DNA of 51,729 nt from Stenotrophomonas chelatiphaga. GTDB taxonomy: Bacteria > Pseudomonadota > Gammaproteobacteria > Xanthomonadales > Xanthomonadaceae. The notes beneath the pieces were generated by a model, which saw nothing but the letters and a program-made list of their open reading frames with translations, made no database searches and was not told where the DNA came from. The position numbers and the translations under genes were made by a program. Position 1 is the first letter of the stretch; each line of letters begins with the position of its first letter. The DNA is taken from the NCBI RefSeq assembly GCF_001431535.1, contig NZ_LDJK01000049.1, positions 1 through 51,729 on the forward strand, read 5' to 3'. Positions 1 to 7,940 of the stretch are shown here, in pieces.

Positions 1-89
1 CGCTCAAGGCCCCGCACAGCCTCCCCGCCCGAGCCCCGGACAGGTTCCGGTGGCCGCCACCCGCGCAAGAAAATAAAAGAGCAAAGGCA

Positions 90-130
90 GGGGTCAGAGT
101 CCTTTCGCTGTGCGAAAGGACTCTGACCCC
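90..130. repeat. REP-like hairpin, 19-bp perfect arms
   Basis: The arms at 90-108 and 112-130 are perfect reverse complements around a TGT loop. They begin GGGGTCAGAG and end CTCTGACCCC. The element is flanked by A-rich sequence on the left. This looks like a dispersed intergenic palindrome rather than a dedicated terminator, because no T-run follows either arm directly. Confidence 0.7.
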
Positions 131-365
131 TCTCACGGCTACGTGTCCGGTGAAGGGAGCCCCTGAGTCAGGGGCGGCCGCGAAGCGGCGGGGTGTGGGT
201 GCTGGTGAGACGGGGCCCGCGGTTTGCGCAGCAAAGCACGGGAGCGACAGCGCGAATGCGATGGCGTGGACCCGCCATGGATGGCGCGCATCGAGGCCCG
301 CAGGAGCGGCTGTTGCCGTCCCCCGCCAACCCACCCCGTCCCACCAGCAAGCAGCCCTGCAGCAT

Positions 366-436
366 TTGACGTTGCCGTTGCCGTTGCCGTTGACGTTGCC
401 GTTGCAGCTGACGTTGCCGTTGCTTTTGCTTTGGCT
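366..436. repeat. Degenerate hexanucleotide tandem repeat (GTTGCC)n
   Basis: About eleven consecutive 6-bp units run from 371 to 436. Most are GTTGCC, with variants GTTGAC, GTTGCA, GCTGAC, GTTGCT and TTTGCT. The repeat starts just downstream of the trhA stop (463, minus strand). It is non-coding by all signs and would be expected to vary in copy number. Confidence 0.8.
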
Positions 437-462
437 TCAAAGCCGCGCGCAAGCGCACGGAA

Positions 463-1095
463 TCACAACACCTGCGCAGTCACGGCGACGAAGTGGCACA
501 CGCTGCCGCCGATCACGAACAGATGCCAGATCGCATGCGAATAACGGATCGATTCACGGTGATAGAAGTAGGTGCCCAGTGTGTAGGACAGCCCGCCGGC
601 CAGCAGCCAGCCCAGCGTCCACAGGTCGATCGCCGCCAGCATCGGCTTGATCGCCACCACGATAAGCCAGCCCATCGCAATGTAGATGCCCGTCGACAGG
701 GCCTTGAAACGGCCGGTGTAGAACAGCTTGAACACCACCCCGGCCAGGGCCAGGATCCAGATCGCGGTGAACATGCCCCAGCCCCACGGACCGCGCAGGC
801 CGATCAGCATGAAGGGGGTGTAGGTGCCGGCGATCAGCACATAGATCGCGCAATGGTCGAAAACCTTCAGCCGCCCCTTGGCCACCGGGTGCTGGATCGC
901 GTGGTACAGCGTGGAGGCGGTGTACAGCAGCAGCAGCGCTACGCCGAACACGATCGAACTGAACAGCTGCCAGCCATCGCCGTTGATGGCGGCCAGGGTG
1001 ATCAACACAGCGCTGGCGGCCAGGGCGAATACCGCACCAAGGCCATGGGTCAACGCGCTGGCGATTTCCTCGCGGATCGATTCAACAGAGGTCAT
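463..1095 (-). CDS. trhA: TrhA/hemolysin III family membrane protein (PAQR fold)
   Basis: This 210-residue integral membrane protein has about seven hydrophobic segments and belongs to the YqfA/hemolysin III branch of the PAQR superfamily. The family signature includes HGLGAVFAL near the N terminus, the LYHAIQHP region in the middle, and the C-terminal histidine segments YSHAIWHLFVIGGSVCHFVA, which supply probable metal ligands. In E. coli the family is implicated in membrane homeostasis and fluidity; a haemolytic role is historical and not shown here. I chose the Met at 1095 because translation then begins MTSVESIREEIASALTHG as in homologues. An upstream in-frame ATG at 1176 would add 27 low-complexity residues. 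It lies 92 bp downstream of prfC on the same strand. Confidence 0.88.
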   Translation of the reverse strand: MTSVESIREEIASALTHGLGAVFALAASAVLITLAAINGDGWQLFSSIVFGVALLLLYTASTLYHAIQHPVAKGRLKVFDHCAIYVLIAGTYTPFMLIGLRGPWGWGMFTAIWILALAGVVFKLFYTGRFKALSTGIYIAMGWLIVVAIKPMLAAIDLWTLGWLLAGGLSYTLGTYFYHRESIRYSHAIWHLFVIGGSVCHFVAVTAQVL

Positions 1096-1187
1096 GGAAG
1101 AGAGTGGGTCGCAGGGAGGGGGACCTGCATCCCCCCTATCATCGCCGCGATGGCCGGCGCTTGCACGCCCGGCCATGACCCTCTGGT

Positions 1188-2789
1188 TCAGGACGTAGCC
1201 GTGTAGGCCGCTTCACGGGTTGCCGAGAACCGCACGTCCGGCGCGCGTTCCTGCGCCAACTGCAGGTTGACCCGCGTCGGTGCCAGGTAGACCAGCTGGC
1301 CGGCCGCATCCACCGCCAGGTTCAGCGCGTTCTTCTCGCGGAACTCTTCCAGCTTCTTTTCATTGCTGCAGGTGACCCAGCGCGCAGTGACCACGCTGAC
1401 CGGTTCGAAGGTCGCTTCCACGCCGTATTCGTCCTTCAGGCGGTACGCGGCCACGTCGAACTGCAGCACGCCGACCGCACCGAGGATCAGGTCGTTGCTC
1501 ATCAGCGGACGGAAGAACTGGGTCGCGCCCTCTTCGGACAACTGTGCCAGGCCCTTCTGCAGCTGCTTGAGCTTGAGTGGATCGCGCAGGCGCGCACGGC
1601 GGAACAGTTCCGGGGCGAAGTTGGGGATGCCGGTGAAGGTGATCGCCTCGCCTTCGGTGAACGTATCACCGATGGAAATGGTGCCATGGTTGTGGATGCC
1701 GATGACATCGCCCGGCCAGGCCTCCGCGGCGATTTCGCGGTCGCTGGCCATGAAGGTCAGTGCGTTGGCCAGTTTCATGTCCTTGCCGGTGCGCACGTGC
1801 AGGGTCTTCATGCCCGCCGCGAACCGGCCCGAACACACCCGCATGAACGCCACGCGGTCGCGGTGCTGCGGGTCCATGTTGGCCTGGATCTTGAACACGA
1901 AGCCGGTCAGCTTGTTTTCCTGCGGCTGCACGGCGCGGCCGGTGCTGGCACGCGCCTGCGGTGACGGGGCATGTTCGACGAAGAAGTCCAGCAGCGGCTG
2001 CACGCCGAAGTTGTTCACGCCCGAACCGAAGAACACCGGGGTCTGCTTGCCGGCGCGGTAGGCGTCCAGGTCGAACGGGTGGCTGGCGCCCTGCACCAGT
2101 TCCAGTTCGTCGCGCAGGTCGGCCAGCATCTGCGCGCCGATCTTCTCGGCCAGGCCGGGCGAGTCGATGGACGGGAAGATGGTCGAGTCCTGGCGGGTGA
2201 AGTTGCGGCCCTGCTCGTACAGGTGCACCTCGCCGGAGATCAGGTGGACCACACCCTTCAGGCGCTGGCCCATGCCGATCGGCCAGGTCACCGGCGCGCA
2301 CTGGATGCCGAGCACGCTTTCCACTTCATCAAGCAGGTCGATCGGTTCCTTGCCCTCGCGGTCCAGCTTGTTGATGAAGGTCATGATCGGCGTGTCACGC
2401 AGCCGGCAGACCTCCATCAGCTTGATCGTGCGTTCTTCCACGCCCTTGGCCACGTCGATCACCATCAGCGCCGAGTCCACCGCGGTGAGCACGCGGTAGG
2501 TGTCCTCGCCGAAGTCGGCGTGGCCGGGGGTATCGAGCAGGTTGACGATCTTGCCTTCGTACGGGAACTGCATCACCGAGGAGGTAACCGAAATACCGCG
2601 TTCTTTCTCCAGCGCCATCCAGTCGGAGGTGGCGTGGCGTGCGGCCTTGCGGCCCTTCACTGAGCCGGCCATCTGGATCGCACCGCCGAACAGCAACAGC
2701 TTTTCGGTCAGCGTGGTCTTGCCCGCATCGGGGTGGGAAATGATGGCGAACGTACGGCGACGCGCGGCTTCGGTGGCGACTTCGGACAT
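1188..2789 (-). CDS. prfC: Peptide chain release factor 3
   Basis: RF3 is the translational GTPase that recycles RF1/RF2 from the ribosome after termination. The 533-residue length matches the family (E. coli 529). The N-terminal G domain shows the P loop [15 protein letters not shown] (residues about 18-32), the switch II/G3 motif [14 protein letters not shown] and the G4 motif NKLDREG. Family-typical stretches such as [17 protein letters not shown] and [20 protein letters not shown] are present. The C-terminal part carries the domain II/III sequence ending near [20 protein letters not shown]. Start ATG at 2789. The gene upstream (M23 peptidase) is on the same strand but separated by a REP-like hairpin, so it is probably a separate transcription unit. 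No anomaly seen. Confidence 0.97.
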   Translation of the reverse strand: MSEVATEAARRRTFAIISHPDAGKTTLTEKLLLFGGAIQMAGSVKGRKAARHATSDWMALEKERGISVTSSVMQFPYEGKIVNLLDTPGHADFGEDTYRVLTAVDSALMVIDVAKGVEERTIKLMEVCRLRDTPIMTFINKLDREGKEPIDLLDEVESVLGIQCAPVTWPIGMGQRLKGVVHLISGEVHLYEQGRNFTRQDSTIFPSIDSPGLAEKIGAQMLADLRDELELVQGASHPFDLDAYRAGKQTPVFFGSGVNNFGVQPLLDFFVEHAPSPQARASTGRAVQPQENKLTGFVFKIQANMDPQHRDRVAFMRVCSGRFAAGMKTLHVRTGKDMKLANALTFMASDREIAAEAWPGDVIGIHNHGTISIGDTFTEGEAITFTGIPNFAPELFRRARLRDPLKLKQLQKGLAQLSEEGATQFFRPLMSNDLILGAVGVLQFDVAAYRLKDEYGVEATFEPVSVVTARWVTCSNEKKLEEFREKNALNLAVDAAGQLVYLAPTRVNLQLAQERAPDVRFSATREAAYTATS

Positions 2790-2843
2790 GGCAGGGGCGC
2801 CCGCCCGGGGCGCAGATCAATGAAGTAAGCCGATGATTATCGC

Positions 2844-2926
2844 CGAAAAAGGGGACGGAGGGGATTAAGACGTGAAAGGCCGCATTCGGGCCGAATGCGC
2901 CTTAATCCCCTCCGTCCCCTTTTTCG
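2844..2926. repeat. Long nested REP-like inverted repeat
   Basis: Perfect 26-bp arms at 2844-2869 and 2901-2926 enclose a smaller hairpin (CGCATTCGG at 2881-2889 and CCGAATGCG at 2891-2899). The arms read AAAAAGGGGACGGAGGGG and its complement. The element lies between the prfC start and the M23 peptidase gene. Its right arm overlaps the peptidase 3' end, supplying the last residues FEKGDGGD and the stop codon. Confidence 0.85.
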
Positions 2927-3501
2927 AAGTGGAGCTGGCCGCGCGGGGTGACGATGCGCACCGGGATCGACTCGAGCCGGGCACCGCGCTGTCGCTGCAC
3001 GGCGAAATGCAGGTGCGGGGCGGTGCTGTAGCCGGTGTTGCCGGACAGGCCGATCAGCTGCCCGGCCTGCACCTGCTGGCCTTCACGCACCCGCACGCCC
3101 TCGTGTTGCAGGTGCGCGTAGACGGCCATGCTGCCGTCGTCATGCACGATGCGCACATAGTTGGCGCGCTCGCGGTCCCGCTGCGGGTCCAGACCATTGC
3201 CGCTGAAGCCCGCCTGCACCCGGATCACCCGGCCGGCGCGCGCGGCCAGAACCGGCGTGCCTTCGGGCAGGGTGAAGTCCACCGCATGGCGGTTTTCGGC
3301 GTCGCGGTGGCTGAAGCGGCCCTGCGGCGCCTGTCCCACGCTGAAGCGGCGGGCATCGAACGGCAACTGGTAGGCGAACGAATCGGCCGCGGGGGCGCCT
3401 GCCAGGCCCCAGCCGGCGCGCCAGTCGGCGGTGTCTGCCGCCATGGCGGGCCGCGCCCACACGGGCAGCAGGATCAGGCAGCACAGCAGCAGACGGCGCA
3501 T
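2902..3501 (-). CDS. Secreted M23 family metallopeptidase (LytM-type)
   Basis: The 199-residue protein begins with a Sec signal peptide (MRRLLLCCLILLPVWARPAMA, cleavage after AMA, about residue 22). It carries the M23/peptidase M23B fold: the zinc-site motif RHAVDF (H-x-x-D), the lysostaphin-type segment GTPVLAARAGRVIRVQ, YAHLQHEGVRVREGQQVQAGQLIGLSGNTG and the terminal HLHF (H-x-H) motif. This set of zinc ligands predicts an active periplasmic endopeptidase on peptidoglycan cross-links. It stands alone with no coiled coil or SPOR domain, so a divisome role is not shown. The C-terminal residues FEKGDGGD and the stop come from a REP-like repeat, so the native end has been altered. The start at 3501 places the signal peptide correctly. 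Confidence 0.92.
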   Translation of the reverse strand: MRRLLLCCLILLPVWARPAMAADTADWRAGWGLAGAPAADSFAYQLPFDARRFSVGQAPQGRFSHRDAENRHAVDFTLPEGTPVLAARAGRVIRVQAGFSGNGLDPQRDRERANYVRIVHDDGSMAVYAHLQHEGVRVREGQQVQAGQLIGLSGNTGYSTAPHLHFAVQRQRGARLESIPVRIVTPRGQLHFEKGDGGD

Positions 3502-3599
3502 CGAGGCTCGGCATGGCAGCAGGAGGGCGGACTGTAGCAGCCCGCGCCGCGACCGGCGGAAGTTGCGAGTGAATCCATCTCTTCATCCGCATGGAGGGA

Positions 3600-3628
3600 T
3601 TGACATGGCGGAATTGCACTGGCATCGT
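3600..3628 (+). promoter_or_regulatory. Putative sigma-70 promoter of the metX operon
   Basis: A perfect -35 box TTGACA lies at 3600-3605. A 17-bp spacer follows, then CATCGT at 3623-3628, which keeps the important A2 and T6 positions of a -10 box. Transcription would start near 3635, exactly at the 5' strand of riboswitch helix P1. The -10 box is weak, so this is inference from spacing and position. Confidence 0.5.
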
Positions 3629-3631
3629 GGC

Positions 3632-3750
3632 TCCACCATCGAGACCGGCAGAGGGACAGGCCCTTTGAAGCCGGGGCAGCCCGCAGGCGCGAAAGCGTCA
3701 GCGTAGGTGCCAAATCCTGCGGGGACCCCGTGTCTACCGGAAGATGGTTC
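3632..3750 (+). ncRNA. SAM-I (S-box) riboswitch
   Basis: The sequence follows the S-box consensus in order: ATCGAGA at 3638-3644, GAGGGACAGGCCC (3651-3663), GAAGCCGGGGCA (3667-3678), GGTGCCAAATCCTGC (3706-3720), and a closing GGAAGATGG (3739-3747). Helix P1 can form between ACCATC (3635-3640) and GATGGT (3743-3748). S-adenosylmethionine binding to this aptamer is expected to shut down the downstream metX-metB-hom operon. SAM-I is typical of Firmicutes and is known in only some proteobacteria, including Xanthomonadales. The match to the conserved core is strong. Confidence 0.93.
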
Positions 3751-3757
3751 GAGCCGT

Positions 3758-3815
3758 GCCCTGCCGGGGCAGGACTTGGACGCGAGCCCCGCGAAGGCTC
3801 GATGGCCGTTTTCCT
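3758..3815 (+). terminator. Possible riboswitch expression platform / attenuator
   Basis: Two hairpins follow the aptamer: CCTGC/GCAGG (3760-3773) and CGAGCC at 3783-3788 with GGCTCG at 3796-3801, the latter followed eight bases on by TTTT (3809-3812). CTCGATGG (3798-3805) is the perfect complement of CCATCGAG (3636-3643), the 5' side of P1. The second hairpin and P1 could therefore be mutually exclusive with an antiterminator. The T-run is short and offset, so control at the ribosome binding site is also possible. Confidence 0.45.
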
Positions 3816-3829
3816 TATTGGATGCCGCC

Positions 3830-4861
3830 ATGAGCTTCGCCCCCAGCACCGCCCTCCGCCCCGACTCCTTTGTTCCCGTCAGCGTGCCGGTCGAAGACCG
3901 CGTGCATGCCGCACGCGGCGAGTTCGCCGCGGTGCTGGACATGCGCCACGCCGGCCCCCGCCCGATCCGCCTGCGTTACGAATGGGTAGGTCCCGCCGAC
4001 GCGCCGGTGGTGGTGCTGGCCGGTGGCATTTCCGCCAACCGCCACGTGGCAGCCAATGCCCAGTTCGTCGAAAAGGGCTGGGCCGAAGGCCTGGTCGGCC
4101 CGGGGCGGACGCTCGACCCGCAGCTGCTGCGCGTGCTGGCGTTCGATTTCATCGGCGCCGATGGCGCGCTGGACGTGCCGATCGATACCGCCGACCAGGC
4201 CGATGCGCTGGCGATCCTGCTGGACCATCTCGGCATCGCGCAGCTGCAGGCCTTCGTCGGGTACTCCTATGGTGCGCTGGTCGCCCAGCAGTTCGGCGTG
4301 CGCCACCGCCCGCGCGTGCAGCGGCTGGTGGTGGTCAGCGGTGCGCATCGCGCGCATCCCTATGCAGCGGCATGGCGCGCGCTGCAGCGGCGTGCGGTTG
4401 CCCTGGGCCAGCTGCAGTGCAGTGACGAAAACGGCCTGGCCCTGGCACGCCAGTTCGCGATGCTCAGCTACCGCACGCCGGAAGAGTTCAGCGAGCGCTT
4501 CGACGCCGCACCGGAAGTGATCAACGGGCGCGTGCGCGTGGCCGCCGAAGATTACCTGGACGCCGCCGCTGCGCAGTACGTCGCGCGTACGCCGGTCACG
4601 GCCTGGCTGCGCCTGTCCGAATCCATCGACCTGCACCGCATCGAGCCGGCGCAGCTGCTGCTGCCGACCGTGGTGGTGGCCGTCGAAGGTGACCGCCTGG
4701 TGCCGCTGGCCGACCTGGTCAGCCTGGTCGAAGGGCTGGGCCCGCGCGGCAGCCTGCGCGTGCTGCGCTCGCCCTACGGCCACGACGCCTTCCTGAAAGA
4801 AACCGATCGCATCGACGCGATCCTCGCCAACGCCATCCGCATCCCGGGAGAAACCGCATGA
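3830..4861 (+). CDS. metX: MetX-family homoserine O-acyltransferase (probably succinyl)
   Basis: This 343-residue alpha/beta-hydrolase-fold acyltransferase activates homoserine for transsulfuration. The catalytic triad is visible: the nucleophile Ser146 in GYSYGAL, the Asp in VEGDRLVPLADL and the His in SPYGHDAFLKE near the C terminus. The substrate loop AGGISANRH is family-typical. MetX proteins use acetyl- or succinyl-CoA, and in Xanthomonadales MetX-family enzymes with succinyl transfer (including to serine) have been reported. The adjacent metB favours O-succinylhomoserine, but this is inference from context. The ATG at 3830 was chosen because the open frame upstream is riboswitch sequence. 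It overlaps metB by ATGA and is first gene of the SAM-regulated operon. The Shine-Dalgarno is weak (TTGGAT). Confidence 0.88.
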   Translation: MSFAPSTALRPDSFVPVSVPVEDRVHAARGEFAAVLDMRHAGPRPIRLRYEWVGPADAPVVVLAGGISANRHVAANAQFVEKGWAEGLVGPGRTLDPQLLRVLAFDFIGADGALDVPIDTADQADALAILLDHLGIAQLQAFVGYSYGALVAQQFGVRHRPRVQRLVVVSGAHRAHPYAAAWRALQRRAVALGQLQCSDENGLALARQFAMLSYRTPEEFSERFDAAPEVINGRVRVAAEDYLDAAAAQYVARTPVTAWLRLSESIDLHRIEPAQLLLPTVVVAVEGDRLVPLADLVSLVEGLGPRGSLRVLRSPYGHDAFLKETDRIDAILANAIRIPGETA

Positions 4862-6096
4862 GCCACGACAACCACGGCACGCCGTCCTGTAGCCGCACCA
4901 CTGCTGCGGTGCGCGCCGGCATCGACCGCGATAGCGCCTACGGTGCGGTGACCCCACCGATCGTGCTGTCCTCCAACTTCAGCTTCGACGGCTTCGGCAA
5001 CAAGCGGCAGTACGACTACACCCGCAGCGGCAACCCGACCCGCGACCTGCTCGGCGAGGCGCTGGCCGAGCTCGAAGGCGGCGCGGGCGGCGTGGTCACC
5101 GCGACCGGCATGGGCGCGATCAGCCTGGTGCTGCAGGCACTGCTGGGACCGGAAGACACCCTGGTGGTGCCGCACGATGCCTACGGTGGCAGCTGGCGGC
5201 TGTTCAACGCACTGGCCGGCAAGGGCCAGTTCAAGCTGGTCACCGCTGACCTGACCGACCCGCGTTCGCTGGCCCAGGCGCTGGCCGGTTCGCCGAAGCT
5301 GGTGCTGGTGGAAACCCCGTCCAACCCGCTGCTGCGCATCACCGACCTGCGCTTCGTGATCGATGCCGCGCACAAGGCCGGCGCGCTGGTGGTGGTCGAC
5401 AACACCTTCCTCTCGCCGGCCCTGCAGCAGCCGCTGGCGTTCGGCGCCGACCTGGTCCTGCATTCCACCACCAAGTACATCAACGGCCATAGCGATGTGG
5501 TGGGGGGGGCGGTGGTGGCGCGCGACCCGGAACTTGCGCAGCAGCTGACCTGGTGGGCCAATGCGCTGGGCCTGACCGGTTCGCCGTTCGATGCGTTCCT
5601 GACCCTGCGCGGCCTGCGCACGCTGGATGCACGCCTGCGCGTGCACCAGGAAAACACCGCGGCGATCGTGCCGTTGCTGGCCGCCCATCGCGCGGTGAGC
5701 GCGGTGTACTACCCCGGCCTTGCCGACCACCCGGGGCATGCCATCGCCGCACGCCAGCAATCCGGCTTCGGCGCCATGCTGTCCTTCGAACTGGTGACCT
5801 GCGACGGCGACGATCCGCACGCGGCCGTGCGTGCCTTCGTAGATGGCCTGCAGTACTTCACCTTGGCCGAGTCGCTGGGCGGGGTGGAAAGCCTGGTGGC
5901 GCATCCGGCGACGATGACCCATGCGGCGATGACCGTGCAGGCACGCCAGGCCGCTGGCATCAGCGAAGGCCTGCTGCGCCTGTCCGTGGGTATCGAATCC
6001 GAACGCGACCTGCTGGCCGACCTGGCCGCTGCACTGGACCGGGCGGCGGCCGTGGTCGATGCACAGGCGCGGCAGAAACAGGTCGTGGACGCATGA
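4858..6096 (+). CDS. metB: Cystathionine gamma-synthase family PLP enzyme
   Basis: The 412-residue protein is a Cys/Met-metabolism PLP-dependent enzyme. It condenses O-acylhomoserine with cysteine to cystathionine (or with sulfide, if it acts as a sulfhydrylase). Family motifs include YDYTRSGNPTRDLLGEALAELEGG, ATGMGAISLV, the PLP-contacting VETPSNPLLRITDL and VVVDNTFLSP, and the Schiff-base lysine at residue 206 in HSTTKYINGHSDVVGG. The length is normal. Its start overlaps the metX stop (ATGA) and its own stop overlaps the next start (ATGA at 6093), so translation is probably coupled across the operon. I call it MetB rather than MetZ or MetC from its place after metX and its substrate-site sequence; the exact activity is not proven. 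Confidence 0.93.
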   Translation: MSHDNHGTPSCSRTTAAVRAGIDRDSAYGAVTPPIVLSSNFSFDGFGNKRQYDYTRSGNPTRDLLGEALAELEGGAGGVVTATGMGAISLVLQALLGPEDTLVVPHDAYGGSWRLFNALAGKGQFKLVTADLTDPRSLAQALAGSPKLVLVETPSNPLLRITDLRFVIDAAHKAGALVVVDNTFLSPALQQPLAFGADLVLHSTTKYINGHSDVVGGAVVARDPELAQQLTWWANALGLTGSPFDAFLTLRGLRTLDARLRVHQENTAAIVPLLAAHRAVSAVYYPGLADHPGHAIAARQQSGFGAMLSFELVTCDGDDPHAAVRAFVDGLQYFTLAESLGGVESLVAHPATMTHAAMTVQARQAAGISEGLLRLSVGIESERDLLADLAAALDRAAAVVDAQARQKQVVDA

Positions 6097-7181
6097 ACGC
6101 ACAGGTGGTCGAACTGGGCCATGCCGCGCCGCGCCGCCTGGCGCTGCTGGGCACCGGCACCGTGGGCACCGCGTTCGTCGCGCGCTACCGGGCGCTGCAG
6201 TCACGCGGGCTCGCCTTGCCGCGCTTTGATTGGCTGGCCAACTCGCGCGCGGTGCTGGCCTGCGACGGTGCGCCGGAACAGCCCCTGCATGCGCTGCGCC
6301 GCGCGCCCCGGCTCGGCGACGCAGCCGCACCGTGGAAGCAGGCTGACAGCCTGCACGCCGGTGACGTGGTGGTCGATGCGACGGCCAGTGAAACGGTCGC
6401 GGCCGAACACGCGCACTGGTTGGCACGCGGCGTGCACGTGGTGACCGCCAACAAGCTGGGGCAGGGGGCGCATGCGCAGCGCGCCGTGCAGATCGCGGCG
6501 CACTGTGCCGACAGCGGCGCGCGGTATGGCGACAGTGCCACGGTCGGTGCGGGCCTGCCGTTGCTTAGCAGCCTGCGCGCGCTGGTGGAAGGCGGGGATC
6601 GCATTCTTCGCATCGAAGGGGTGCTGTCCGGATCGCTGGCCTGGTTGTTCCACCGTTACGACGGCAGCCAGCCGTTCTCGCTGGCGGTCCGCGAAGCGCT
6701 CGATGCCGGCTTCACCGAGCCCGACCCGCGGCTGGATCTTTCCGGAGAGGACGTCCGCCGCAAGCTGTTGATACTGGCGCGTGCAAGCGGGCTGGACCTC
6801 GCCGATGGACAGGTGCAGGTCGATTCGCTGGTGCCGGCGGCGCTGGCCACGCTGCCGCACGCGCAGGCGCTGGAACAGCTCGCGCAGCTGGATGCGCCAC
6901 TCCACCAGCGTTGGCTGCGCGCGCGCGAAGCGGGCCAGGTGCTGCGCTTCATCGGCTGCGTCGAAGCGGGCGCCGCACGCGTGGGTGTGCAGTCGCTGGC
7001 GGCGGACCATCCGCTCGCGTCAGGTGCGGGAACGGATAACCGTGTCGCGATCCACAGTGATCGGTATCGCGATCAGCCTCTTCTGATCCAGGGCCCGGGG
7101 GCGGGTGCGGAGGTCACGGCGGCGGCATTGCTGGATGACGTGCTGCGCATTGCGCGGAAGGAGACAATCGAGCGCTGCTGA
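6093..7181 (+). CDS. Homoserine dehydrogenase, monofunctional, no ACT domain
   Basis: The enzyme reduces aspartate semialdehyde to homoserine. The 362 residues comprise an N-terminal Rossmann domain (LLGTGTVGTAFVARY, residues about 13-27; VVDATASETVAAEHAHW; VVTANKLGQ) and the Homoserine_dh catalytic domain with GVLSGSLAWLFHR and EPDPRLDLSGEDVRRKLLILAR, which holds the conserved substrate-binding residues and lysine. It ends without an ACT regulatory domain and is not fused to aspartokinase. I set the start at 6093 (MNAQVVELGHAAPRRLALLG), overlapping the metB stop; a much earlier in-frame start is only open sequence inside metB. Its placement in the SAM-riboswitch operon suggests a methionine-dedicated supply of homoserine beside the ThrA-type enzyme usually found elsewhere in the genome. 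Confidence 0.93.
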   Translation: MNAQVVELGHAAPRRLALLGTGTVGTAFVARYRALQSRGLALPRFDWLANSRAVLACDGAPEQPLHALRRAPRLGDAAAPWKQADSLHAGDVVVDATASETVAAEHAHWLARGVHVVTANKLGQGAHAQRAVQIAAHCADSGARYGDSATVGAGLPLLSSLRALVEGGDRILRIEGVLSGSLAWLFHRYDGSQPFSLAVREALDAGFTEPDPRLDLSGEDVRRKLLILARASGLDLADGQVQVDSLVPAALATLPHAQALEQLAQLDAPLHQRWLRAREAGQVLRFIGCVEAGAARVGVQSLAADHPLASGAGTDNRVAIHSDRYRDQPLLIQGPGAGAEVTAAALLDDVLRIARKETIERC

Positions 7182-7208
7182 GCCCGCGGTTCTGCCTATG
7201 ATCGATTT

Positions 7209-7940
7209 ATGGCAGTGATCGAAGAGTTTGCAGTGAACGATTTAGTAGTCAGCCCTCTGCGTGTGGCCGTGCTTGAAGTCGATGCGGTGCTTCGCGAACG
7301 GATTCTTGTGCCGCGCCTGCGCGACCATGGCTTCGACGTGGTCGGGCTGGGCACGGCGGCCGCGCTGGAGCACCTGCTGGTGACCCACCGGCCCGACATC
7401 ATCGTGCTGGATGTCGGGCTGCCGGACGCCGACGGCTTCGAGCTGGCGCAATCGCTGCGTTCGCGTTTCCCGGCGGTCGGGGTGGTGATGTTGACCGGGC
7501 GGCGGAGCCCGCAGGACCAGGTCCGCGGACTGGTGGGCGGCGCCGATGCCTACCTGGTCAAGCCTGCGGAGCCGGCGCTGCTGGCGGCCACCCTGCACAG
7601 CCTCGCCCGGCGACTGCGTCGGTTCGACGACAGGGCTGCACGTGCCGCTGAGCCGGGTTGGCGACTGGACGGCAACGGCTGGCGGCTGCTGGCGCCGTGT
7701 GGACAGCCGGTCCAGTTGACGCGCAGCGAACGCCCGCTGCTGCACTGCCTGATGCAGCACGCCGGCGAAGTCGTCGGGCGCGAGACGCTGGCCGCGACCC
7801 TGACCGCCGATCCGTTCTCCTTCGACATGCATCGGCTGGACTCGCTGATCCACCGCCTGCGGCGCAAGATCGCCGTGGCAAGCCGGCATCCGTTTCCGCT
7901 TTCGGCGGTCCACGGTGCCGGCTACGTGTTCGCGCCCTGA
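7209..7940 (+). CDS. OmpR/PhoB-type response regulator
   Basis: This 243-residue regulator has an N-terminal receiver domain (about residues 15-130). The phosphoacceptor Asp lies in IIVLDVGLPDADGFEL, the conserved Thr in VMLTGRRSPQD and the Lys in AYLVKPAEP. A C-terminal winged-helix DNA-binding domain follows (about 150-243, containing LTRSERPLLHCLMQHAGEVVGRETL and the wing sequence HRLRRKIAVASRHPFPLSAVHGAGYVFAP). No sensor kinase is adjacent. It is 27 bp downstream of the hom stop and 270 bp upstream of the trimeric autotransporter, so that gene is a candidate target by position only. ATG 7209 has a poor Shine-Dalgarno; GTG 7233, preceded by GAAGAG, is an alternative start. Confidence 0.88.
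   Translation: MAVIEEFAVNDLVVSPLRVAVLEVDAVLRERILVPRLRDHGFDVVGLGTAAALEHLLVTHRPDIIVLDVGLPDADGFELAQSLRSRFPAVGVVMLTGRRSPQDQVRGLVGGADAYLVKPAEPALLAATLHSLARRLRRFDDRAARAAEPGWRLDGNGWRLLAPCGQPVQLTRSERPLLHCLMQHAGEVVGRETLAATLTADPFSFDMHRLDSLIHRLRRKIAVASRHPFPLSAVHGAGYVFAP

Larger units (their letters stand above)
1..462. other. Gene-free left edge with two palindromes and a hexamer repeat
   Basis: I see no convincing gene here. Open frames exist on both strands, but they consist of low-complexity residues (for example Gln/Arg runs antisense to the hexamer repeat) and lack ribosome binding sites. The stretch holds a perfect 19-bp-arm hairpin (90-130), a 17-bp palindrome reading GCCCCTGA-G-TCAGGGGC (159-175) and a GTTGCC-type repeat (about 366-436). 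It lies downstream of the minus-strand trhA, whose stop is at 463. The upstream neighbour is outside the window. Confidence 0.7.
3502..3829. other. Divergent intergenic region carrying the met operon leader
   Basis: This 328-bp gap separates the minus-strand M23 gene from plus-strand metX. The right two-thirds is the metX leader: a sigma-70-like promoter (3600-3628), a SAM-I riboswitch aptamer (about 3632-3750) and a hairpin-rich expression platform (3758-3815). Nothing convincing was seen in 3502-3599 apart from the expected promoter zone for the peptidase gene. Confidence 0.8.

Noticed and set aside
150..650. Possible plus-strand protein at the left edge
   Set aside because: Low-complexity composition with leucine/proline runs from the hexamer repeat, no ribosome binding site, and overlap with trhA on the opposite strand.
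5553..6092. N-terminal extension of the homoserine dehydrogenase into metB
   Set aside because: The extension lies in another frame of metB, has biased composition, and the Rossmann fold starts right after the ATG at 6093.
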